Shown: in pieces, positions 27,155 to 34,078 of the stretch
Layout: every line of letters starts with the position of its first letter
How positions within the stretch are numbered: position 1 is the first letter of the stretch
Origin: Stigmatella erecta
GTDB taxonomy: Bacteria; Myxococcota; Myxococcia; Myxococcales; Myxococcaceae
Direction of reading: 5' to 3'
Length of the DNA: 64,000 nucleotides
NCBI RefSeq assembly: GCF_900111745.1
Contig: NZ_FOIJ01000016.1
Location: 153,815 to 217,814 of the forward strand
Notes under the pieces: generated by a model
Told to the model about the DNA's origin: nothing
What the model saw: only the letters and a program-made list of their open reading frames with translations
Database searches by the model: none
Translations under genes and position numbers: made by a program

Positions 27155-28144
27155 GTGTCTCAACCGATGATTCGCATTGAGGGACTGACGAAGTCCTACG
27201 GCAATGCCCTGGCGCTGCGCGGGGTGAGCTTCGAGGTGCCCCGGGGACAGGTGGTGGGCTTCCTGGGGCCCAACGGCGCGGGCAAATCCACCACGATGAA
27301 GATTCTGTCTGGCTTCGTCACGCCCACCTCGGGCACGGCGCACATCAACGGCATCGACGTCATCGGCGACTCGGTCGTCTCCCGCCGGTTGATTGGCTAT
27401 CTGCCGGAGAACAACCCGCTGTACGAAGAGATGATGGTCCGCGACTACCTGGAGTTCGCCGCGGACGTGCGCGGGGTGCCGCGGATCCGCCGCAAGGAGC
27501 GCATCCGCTCCGCGGTGGAGCGCTGTGGCCTGGGCAGCGTGCTGGGCAAGGACATCCAGCAGCTCTCCAAGGGCTACCGCCAGCGCGTGGGCATCGCCCA
27601 GGCCATCCTCCACGAGCCGGACCTGCTCATCCTCGACGAGCCGACGAGCGGCCTGGATCCGAACCAGATCGTCGAGATTCGCAACCTCATCCGGGACCTG
27701 GGCCGGGAGAAGACGGTGCTCCTGAGCACGCACATCCTGAGCGAGGTGCAGAGCACGTGCAGCCGGGTGCTCATCATCAGCGATGGCCGGGTGGTGGCGG
27801 ACGACTCGCCCGAGCAGCTGAGCACGGCGCAGGGCGGCACGGTGACGGTGGTGCTCGCCTCGCGCTCGGGGGCGGCGCTGGAGCCCGGGCAGGTGCGCGC
27901 GGTGCTGGAGCGGGTGCCGGGCGTCACCCGGGTGGAGCCGGGCGAGGCGGAGGGCAGCGGCACGCTGGGCTTCCGGCTCCGCTACGGCCAGGAGGACATC
28001 CGCCGGGCGCTGTTCGAGGCCTCGGTGCGCGAGGATTTGTGCCTGCTGGAGGTGAAGCGCCAGCACGTGAGCCTGGAAGAGACGTTCCGCAAGCTCACCG
28101 GGGGCGAGGCCGCGAATCCCGAGGCTTCGACGCAGGCGGCGTGA
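27155..28144 (+). CDS. ABC transporter ATP-binding protein, GldA-like
   Basis: 329 aa ATPase of an ABC exporter-type system. Walker A GPNGAGKST (~38-46), signature LSKGYRQRVGIAQA (~140), Walker B LLILDEPTSGLDP (~158) and the switch His (LLSTHI) are all present. A C-terminal extension of ~90 residues resembles the DUF4162-like regulatory tail of GldA/NatA proteins. GTG 27155 lies behind GAGGG. The next three genes complete a Gld-type assembly (permease, GldG-like, DUF4340), known from gliding Bacteroidota and widespread in Myxococcota with no settled substrate. Confidence 0.92.
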   Translation: MSQPMIRIEGLTKSYGNALALRGVSFEVPRGQVVGFLGPNGAGKSTTMKILSGFVTPTSGTAHINGIDVIGDSVVSRRLIGYLPENNPLYEEMMVRDYLEFAADVRGVPRIRRKERIRSAVERCGLGSVLGKDIQQLSKGYRQRVGIAQAILHEPDLLILDEPTSGLDPNQIVEIRNLIRDLGREKTVLLSTHILSEVQSTCSRVLIISDGRVVADDSPEQLSTAQGGTVTVVLASRSGAALEPGQVRAVLERVPGVTRVEPGEAEGSGTLGFRLRYGQEDIRRALFEASVREDLCLLEVKRQHVSLEETFRKLTGGEAANPEASTQAA

Positions 28145-28187
28145 GGCCTCCCGCTCCGGTTCTTTTTCAATTCCTTCGAGGGTGCGC

Positions 28188-28907
28188 ATGGGAATGATGC
28201 TTGCCATTGCCCGGCGTGAGTTCAGGGCGTTCTTCAACTCGCCGATCGCCTACATCGTGCTCGGCGGCTTCCTGCTCACGCTCGGGTGGTTCTACTTCAG
28301 TACGCTGTTCGTCGCGGGCCAGGCCTCGATGCGGGGCTTCTTCGGGCTGGCGCCGGTGCTCTTCGTCGTCTTCATCCCGGCCATCACCATGCGGCTCATC
28401 GCCGAGGAGCGGAAGACGGGCACGCTGGAGCTGCTGCTCACCATGCCGCTGCATGACTGGCAGGTGGTGGTGGGCAAGTTCTTCGCGGCCATGGGCATGG
28501 TGGGCGTGGGGCTCTTGCTCACGCTGCCGTACCCGCTGAGCGTGGCGGCGCTCACCGCGGAGGGCGCCTCGTTCGACTGGGGCCCGGTGGCCATGGGCTA
28601 CCTGGGGCTGATGCTGATGGCCTCCAGCTTCCTGTCCATCGGCATGTGGGCCAGCGCCCTGAGCAAGAACCAGATCGTCGGCTTCATCGTCGGGCTGGTG
28701 CTGTGCTTCGCCTTCTACTTCGTGGACAAGTTCGCGGTGGTGCTGCCGCAGGGGCTCGCGGCGGTGCTGCAGTACCTCTCGGTGGACTACCACTTCGAGA
28801 ACATCGCCAAGGGCGTGCTCGACTCGCGCGATGTCCTCTACTACGTGACGATCACGGTGATCGCGCTGGGCCTGACGGCGCGCAGCGTGAACACCACCCG
28901 GCAGTGA
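28188..28907 (+). CDS. ABC transporter permease, GldF-like
   Basis: 239 aa with six predicted membrane helices (IAYIVLGGFLLTLGWFYF, LAPVLFVVFIPAITMRLI, a helix pair near 95-160, GFIVGLVLCFAFYF, YYVTITVIALGL). The cytoplasmic motif EERKTGTLELLLTMPL between helices 2 and 3 is typical of ABC-2 permeases and contacts the ATPase. The ATG at 28188 has GAGGG five bases upstream, better than GTG 28182. It pairs with the GldA-like ATPase just upstream. Confidence 0.92.
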   Translation: MGMMLAIARREFRAFFNSPIAYIVLGGFLLTLGWFYFSTLFVAGQASMRGFFGLAPVLFVVFIPAITMRLIAEERKTGTLELLLTMPLHDWQVVVGKFFAAMGMVGVGLLLTLPYPLSVAALTAEGASFDWGPVAMGYLGLMLMASSFLSIGMWASALSKNQIVGFIVGLVLCFAFYFVDKFAVVLPQGLAAVLQYLSVDYHFENIAKGVLDSRDVLYYVTITVIALGLTARSVNTTRQ

Positions 28908-28915
28908 GGCCCGTG

Positions 28916-30544
28916 ATGAACAAGTACACGCTCAACACCACCATCCTGCTCATCACCGTCACCGGCATCTTCGTGCTGCTCAACATCCTGGGGCTGCGCC
29001 TCTTCACGCGCGTGGATTTCACCCGGGACCAGCACTACACGCTCTCGGACGCCTCCAAGAAGGCGATGGCGGAGCTGAAGGATCCGGTCACCGTCACCGC
29101 CTACTTCACCGAGCAGCTGCCGCCCCCGTACGCGAGCAACGCCCGCTACGTGCGGGACTTGCTGGAGGAGTACCGCGCCGCCTCCAAGGGCCGGCTGAGC
29201 TTCGAGTTCGTGGACCCCATGTCCCAGGAGACGGACGCGGACAAGGAGGCCAAGCGCGAGACGAAGCGCGACATCTTCGGCCGCGCCTACCGCGAGCCCA
29301 CCTCCGTGGAGCGCGAGCTCGCCGAGCAGGGCATCCAGCCGGTGGAGGTGCGCGTGGTGGAGGAGGACCAGGTGCGCACGAAGCGGGCCTACATGGGGCT
29401 CGTCCTTCAGCACCAGGAGAAGAAGGAAATCATCCCGGTGCTCGCGGACACGCAGACGCTGGAGTACGACTTCACCACGCTGGTGCGCAAGCTGACGCGC
29501 CCCAAGACGCCGGTGCTCGGGGTGCTCCAGGGGCACGGAGAGCCCGCGCTCCAGGAGAAGCTGCGGCGCATGCAGCAGCTCCTCGGCCAGCTCTATGAAG
29601 TCCGCCCGGTGGACCTGGGCGCCGCGGACCGGGTGGACGCGGCGGTGGATGCGCTGTTCGTCATCGGGCCGAAGACGGCGCTGCCGCCCACCGCGCTCAA
29701 GGCCATCGACCAGTTCCTGATGGAGGGCAAGAGCGTGGCGTTCTTCCTGGATGCGGTGCAGGTGGACCCGCGCTCCTTCCAGCCGGCGGACGCGGAGCAC
29801 GGGCTGGGGCCGCTCCTGGCCACCTATGGGGTGAAGATGGGGGAGCAGCTCGTGGCGGACGCGCGCTCGGGGCAGCTCGCCATGCAGGAGCAGCGCGGCA
29901 TGATGGTCATCGACGTGCCGGTGCCCTACCCGTTCATCCCGCTGCTGGCGCAGCTGGAGGGCGACAGCCCGGTGTCCAAGGGCATTGGCGGGGTGATGCT
30001 GCCCTTCACCACGCAGGTGTCGCTCCAGACGCCCGCGGGCGTGCAGGGCACGGTGCTGGCGAAGTCCTCGAAGACGAGCTGGCTGGAGTCCAAGCCCTTC
30101 AACATCGACCCGCGGCGCGACTGGCGCACGGAGACGCCGTCCGTGGGCGGGCCCTATCCGCTCATCGTCCAGGTGTCCGGCAAGCTCAAGAGCCACTTCG
30201 CGGAGGAGGCGGGCGCGAGCGCCGCCACGCCGATGCGGGCCGAGAGCCAGGGCGAGCCGCGCGTCATCGTCGCGGGCGGCTCGGCGGCGCTGTGGGATGA
30301 CTTCATGGGCCCCTCGAACCAGGCGTTCCTGCTCAACGTGGCGGACTGGCTGCTGCTGGACGCGGGGCTGCTCAACATGCGCACCCGGGGCATGGCGGAG
30401 GCGCCGCTGGAGAAGGACCTGCCGGAGTCCACGCGCAACGCGGTGAAGTACGGCAACGTGCTGGGCATTCCGTTCCTGCTGACCGCTTTTGGCCTGGTGC
30501 GCTGGCGCTTGCGGGAGTCGCGCCGCGGCCGGGTCACCGTCTGA
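28916..30544 (+). CDS. GldG-like ABC-system membrane protein
   Basis: 542 aa. An N-terminal membrane helix (TTILLITVTGIFVLLNILGL, ~7-26) and a C-terminal one (LGIPFLLTAFGLVRW) bracket a large extracytoplasmic region. The start of that region, RVDFTRDQHYTLSDASKKAM, is the hallmark of the GldG/ABC-type uncharacterised transport domain. GldG subunits work with GldA and GldF in an ABC complex. ATG 28916 is 8 bp after the permease stop. A long upstream reading frame (from 28646) overlaps the permease and is not used. Confidence 0.9.
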   Translation: MNKYTLNTTILLITVTGIFVLLNILGLRLFTRVDFTRDQHYTLSDASKKAMAELKDPVTVTAYFTEQLPPPYASNARYVRDLLEEYRAASKGRLSFEFVDPMSQETDADKEAKRETKRDIFGRAYREPTSVERELAEQGIQPVEVRVVEEDQVRTKRAYMGLVLQHQEKKEIIPVLADTQTLEYDFTTLVRKLTRPKTPVLGVLQGHGEPALQEKLRRMQQLLGQLYEVRPVDLGAADRVDAAVDALFVIGPKTALPPTALKAIDQFLMEGKSVAFFLDAVQVDPRSFQPADAEHGLGPLLATYGVKMGEQLVADARSGQLAMQEQRGMMVIDVPVPYPFIPLLAQLEGDSPVSKGIGGVMLPFTTQVSLQTPAGVQGTVLAKSSKTSWLESKPFNIDPRRDWRTETPSVGGPYPLIVQVSGKLKSHFAEEAGASAATPMRAESQGEPRVIVAGGSAALWDDFMGPSNQAFLLNVADWLLLDAGLLNMRTRGMAEAPLEKDLPESTRNAVKYGNVLGIPFLLTAFGLVRWRLRESRRGRVTV

Positions 30545-30562
30545 GCCTGAGGAGACGACGCG

Positions 30563-32035
30563 ATGAAGAAGGCAACCCTCATCGTTGTAGGCATCTTCGC
30601 CGTGCTGCTCGCCGTGGTGCTCGCCACGCGCGAGGACCGGGTGAGCGTGGGCATGCGCAAGCTCGAGCTGCCCAAGGTGGACAAGGACCAGGTGTCCGCG
30701 CTGGAGCTGGGCGGGGCGCGCAAGGTCCGGCTGGAGAAGGAGGGCGAGGGCTGGCGGGTGATGGACCCCGGGCAGCCGGCGCAGAAGTACGCGGCGGATG
30801 GCGCCCAGGTGACACGCGCGCTGGAGGCGCTGGGACAGCTTCGCAACCTGGACTTCGTGACGGACCGCGCCGAGACGCATGCGGAGTACGCGCTGGATGA
30901 CGCCCAGGGGCTCACGCTCCAGGTGACGCAGGGCGGCGCGCCGGCGGTGGCGCTGGTGCTCGGCAAGGCGGCGAAGAATGGCGGCACCTACGTGCGCAAG
31001 GCGGGCACGAACGAGGTGTTCGTGGCGCGCGGCGGGCTGGACGCGGCGGTGCGCAAGGACGTGAAGGACTGGCGCGAGCGCACGATGCTCTCGCTCCAGC
31101 CGGAGGACATCACCCAGCTCACCCTGCGCTCGAAGGACGGCGAGGTGCTGACGCTGAACGCCGGGGGCAAGCCCGGCGCGTGGAGCGTGGCGGAGGGCAC
31201 GGCGCTGCCGCCGGGCTTCCGGTTCGACGCGGAGCAGGCGGATCAGGTGGCGCGGCAGCTCGCCTCGCTGCGCGCCGAGGACTTCCTGGAGGGCGAGGCG
31301 GCGGCGGACACGGCCACGGGGCTGGGCGGCGCGCACGACGCGGTGGAGGCGAAGCTCAAGGACGGCAAGAGCGCCACGGTGCACCTGGGCCCGCCGGGCC
31401 CGGCGGTGGCCGCGCGCGTGGAGGGCAACCCCCAGGTGTTCCAGCTCCCGGCCTACAGCGCGGAAGCCCTGCGCAAGCGCCTGGTGGACCTGAGAGACCT
31501 GAAGCTGTTCCGGTTCGACCCGACGAAAGTGACGAAGCTCAAGCTGCAGTCGGGCACCACGGTGGTGCAGGCGGCGCGGCACGGCGATCAGTGGCAGGTC
31601 ATCGAGCCGAGGAAGCTGCCGGAGGGCTTCGCGGTCGACTCCCAGCAGGTGGAGGCGATCCTGGGCTGGGTGAACGCGCTGCGCGCGGCGCGGGTGCTGG
31701 ACGGGGCGCGGACCGATGCCCAGCTGGGCGTGGGCTCGCCCACGGCGCTCATCGAGGTGTCCCTGGAGGGCGTGGCGCCACAGGTGCTGCGGCTGGGCAA
31801 GGAGGCGCCGGTGGGCACGGACGGGCTGAAGGAAGTCTTCGCCCGGACCACGCTGGACGCGCTGGCCTACGCGGTGCCCGAGTCCGTGAAGGCGCGGCTG
31901 GGGCAGGGGCTGCAGCTCTTCCAGAAGCCCCCGCCGCCCCCGGGCGGGCCGGGGGCCATGCAGGGCCTGGACCAGCTGCCCCCGGAGGTGCGCAAGCAGA
32001 TCGAGGAGCAGCTGCGCGCGCGGCAAATGCAGTAG
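30563..32035 (+). CDS. DUF4340 membrane-anchored protein of the Gld-type ABC system
   Basis: 490 aa. One N-terminal membrane helix (ATLIVVGIFAVLLAVVLA, ~4-21) anchors a large outside region made of about four repeats of a small alpha-beta unit. Each has the pattern VSALELGGARKVRLEKEGEGW and YAADGAQVTRALEALGQLR (shortened). This is the DUF4340 architecture found after GldG genes. The C-terminus is Pro-rich (PPPPPGGPG). It starts 18 bp after the GldG-like gene and probably completes the complex; its biochemical role is unknown. Confidence 0.9.
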   Translation: MKKATLIVVGIFAVLLAVVLATREDRVSVGMRKLELPKVDKDQVSALELGGARKVRLEKEGEGWRVMDPGQPAQKYAADGAQVTRALEALGQLRNLDFVTDRAETHAEYALDDAQGLTLQVTQGGAPAVALVLGKAAKNGGTYVRKAGTNEVFVARGGLDAAVRKDVKDWRERTMLSLQPEDITQLTLRSKDGEVLTLNAGGKPGAWSVAEGTALPPGFRFDAEQADQVARQLASLRAEDFLEGEAAADTATGLGGAHDAVEAKLKDGKSATVHLGPPGPAVAARVEGNPQVFQLPAYSAEALRKRLVDLRDLKLFRFDPTKVTKLKLQSGTTVVQAARHGDQWQVIEPRKLPEGFAVDSQQVEAILGWVNALRAARVLDGARTDAQLGVGSPTALIEVSLEGVAPQVLRLGKEAPVGTDGLKEVFARTTLDALAYAVPESVKARLGQGLQLFQKPPPPPGGPGAMQGLDQLPPEVRKQIEEQLRARQMQ

Positions 32036-32102
32036 CGCGGTGACACCGCGCGGCAGGACCGGTGTTCCCCTCGCACCACGCGGTCCGTGAGGGGAAATCA
32101 CC

Positions 32103-32777
32103 ATGAAGTCCATGTTCGTGCTGGCCCAGGCCGCCCCGGAGCACCTGGGCTGGCTCAGCAGCAAGCTGCTCGGCGTGACGCTCACCAGCGCCGAGTGGGT
32201 GCTGTGGCTGCTGACGGCGCTGTCGGTGCTGTCCATCGCCATCATGCTGGAGCGGGCGCTGTACTTCGCGCGCCACCGGCTCGCGCACTCCGAGGCGCTG
32301 GCGGTGCGCCTGACCCGGGGCGAGTTCGAGGCGGTGCGCGAGGCGGTGAAGGGCCGCAGCGGCATGGAGGCGGCGGTGCTCCAGGAGGGGCTGGCCGCTT
32401 CCTCGCACGGCGCGGACGCGGTGGAGCAGCTCATCGCGTCGGTCATCGCCCGGGAGCGCCCGCGCTACGAGCGGTTCCTGTCCTTCCTGGGCACGCTGGG
32501 CAACAACGCGCCGTTCATCGGCCTGTTCGGCACGGTGCTGGGCATCATCAAGGCCTTCCATGATTTGGGCTCGCTGAGCGCCAAGGGGGGCGCCATCCAG
32601 CAGACGGTGATGGCGGGCATCTCCGAGGCGCTCGTGGCCACGGCGGTGGGGCTGGCGGTGGCCATCCCGGCGGTGGTGGCCTTCAACGTCTTCAACCGGC
32701 AGCTCAAGACGCTCACCAGCCGCACCACGGCGCTGGGCCACGCGCTGGTGGGCAGCCTGCGCTCGGAGGCGAACTAG
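32103..32777 (+). CDS. exbB: MotA/TolQ/ExbB proton-channel protein
   Basis: 224 aa inner-membrane protein with three helices (WVLWLLTALSVLSIAIML; NNAPFIGLFGTVLGIIKAF; VATAVGLAVAIPAVVAFNVF). The GLFGTVxGI and ATAxGLxVAIPA motifs are the family hallmarks. With ExbD it uses proton flow to energise TonB. ATG 32103 with GAGGGG nine bases upstream. It heads the operon exbB-exbD-tonB-receptor-lipoprotein, 67 bp after the DUF4340 gene. Confidence 0.93.
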   Translation: MKSMFVLAQAAPEHLGWLSSKLLGVTLTSAEWVLWLLTALSVLSIAIMLERALYFARHRLAHSEALAVRLTRGEFEAVREAVKGRSGMEAAVLQEGLAASSHGADAVEQLIASVIARERPRYERFLSFLGTLGNNAPFIGLFGTVLGIIKAFHDLGSLSAKGGAIQQTVMAGISEALVATAVGLAVAIPAVVAFNVFNRQLKTLTSRTTALGHALVGSLRSEAN

Positions 32778-32779
32778 CC

Positions 32780-33208
32780 ATGGCGGGCGGAGCGCAGGAC
32801 AACGACGAGGAAATCACGGGCATCAACGTCACCCCGCTGGTGGACGTGGTGCTGGTGCTGCTCATCATCTTCATGGTGACGGCGAACTTCATCGTCCGAG
32901 AGACGGTGGAGGTGGACCTGCCCCGGGCCGCCCACGGCGGCGAAACGGTGCAGGGCCTGGTCAACGTGGTGCTCGACAAGGACGGCAAGCTGTTCTTCGA
33001 CGGCACGGAGCTGACCGAGGCGGAGCTGTCGCGCCGGGTGACGGAGGCGGTGGCCAAGGACAAGGAGACGCGCGCCATCATCAGCGCCGACCAGTCCATT
33101 CCGTACGGGCGGGTGATGCGGCTCATCGACGTGGTGAAGGGCCAGGGCATCGCCAAGTTCGCCCTCAACATCCAGAAGGACGTGCGCCCCACGCCCTCGC
33201 CGGGCTGA
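32780..33208 (+). CDS. exbD: ExbD/TolR-type biopolymer transport protein
   Basis: 142 aa. A short cytoplasmic start (EEITGINVTPLVDVVLVLLI) leads into one membrane helix with the proton-carrying Asp (PLVDVVLVLLIIFMV, ~25-38). A periplasmic domain follows, with the family pattern VVLDKDGKLFFDGTEL, AIISADQSIPYGRVMRLIDVVKGQG (in part). It starts 2 bp after exbB, so translation is likely coupled. It is the ExbB partner in energising TonB. Confidence 0.94.
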   Translation: MAGGAQDNDEEITGINVTPLVDVVLVLLIIFMVTANFIVRETVEVDLPRAAHGGETVQGLVNVVLDKDGKLFFDGTELTEAELSRRVTEAVAKDKETRAIISADQSIPYGRVMRLIDVVKGQGIAKFALNIQKDVRPTPSPG

Positions 33209-33218
33209 GGGAGGCGCC

Positions 33219-34016
33219 ATGTCCACGGTGTCCATGACGCAGACGGCGCTCGAAGGGGCCGGGCCCCGTCCGCCCCGGGGGGGCAGCGGGTGGCTGGCGG
33301 GCTTCGTGCTGGGCTCGCTCGCGCTGCACGGCGGCGCGCTGGCGGTGCTCCACACGCGGCCCGCGAGGCCGCCCGCCCCCCCGCCGCCGGTGGAGCTGGT
33401 GATGGTGGAGGTGACGAAGCCGGTGCCCCCGCCCCCGCCGCCCGAGGTGGAGGAAGCGCCCAAGCCCCCGCCGCCGCCCCGGGCCGTGCGCCCTCCCCGC
33501 CTCCAGGTGGCCGAGGCCCCCCGGCCCCTGCCCCCGCCCCCGGCGGAGGCGCCGCCCCCGCCCAACGACGCGCCCGCGCCGGTGAAGGCGCCCCTGGTGG
33601 TGGGGTTGTCGATGTCCTCCACCACGAGCGGGGGGAGCTTCGCGGCGCCCGTGGGCAACACGCTCTACGGCCGCACGGCGGACCGGGCGCGCGCGCCCTC
33701 GGAGGTGAAGGCCTATTCCGCGCCGAGGTACACGCCCATCTACCAGGTGGACCGTGAGCCGCGGCTGGCCAGCGAGGTGAAGGTGACCTACCCGGAGGAG
33801 GCGCGCCGGGCGGGCATCGAGGGCACGGTGACGCTGGCCATCACCATCGACCCGGAGGGCCGCGTGGTGGCCGCCCGGGTGCTGTCGGGGCCCGGGTACG
33901 GGCTCGAGGCCGCCGCGCGCGAGGCCCTCCTGCGTTTCCGGTTCACGCCCGCGATGAAAGCGGGTGAGGCCGTGTCCACCGAGATGAAGTACGCTTACAC
34001 CTTCCTGCTCGACTGA
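33219..34016 (+). CDS. TonB-family energy transducer
   Basis: 265 aa. One N-terminal membrane helix (WLAGFVLGSLALHGGALAVL, ~25-44), then a long Pro-rich stretch (~50-125) to span the periplasm. The C-terminal TonB domain (~180-265) has the conserved VTYPEEARRAGIEGTVTLAI, the ScGP-like LSGPGYGLEAAAREAL and FRFTPAMKAG. It transmits ExbBD energy to outer-membrane receptors. It lies 10 bp after exbD and 62 bp before a receptor gene that carries a second TonB domain of its own. Confidence 0.94.
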   Translation: MSTVSMTQTALEGAGPRPPRGGSGWLAGFVLGSLALHGGALAVLHTRPARPPAPPPPVELVMVEVTKPVPPPPPPEVEEAPKPPPPPRAVRPPRLQVAEAPRPLPPPPAEAPPPPNDAPAPVKAPLVVGLSMSSTTSGGSFAAPVGNTLYGRTADRARAPSEVKAYSAPRYTPIYQVDREPRLASEVKVTYPEEARRAGIEGTVTLAITIDPEGRVVAARVLSGPGYGLEAAAREALLRFRFTPAMKAGEAVSTEMKYAYTFLLD

Positions 34017-34078
34017 GCACCGCGGCTCCGGTGCGCCGGAGCCCGGACGACCCTCTCCTTGCCGCTGAACCAGACCCC

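Noticed and set aside
28841..32446. 1201-codon open frame on the minus strand across the Gld/ExbB genes
   Set aside because: It is a shadow frame: high GC removes stop codons. Composition is His/Arg/Leu-rich without motifs, while the plus-strand genes show clear families.
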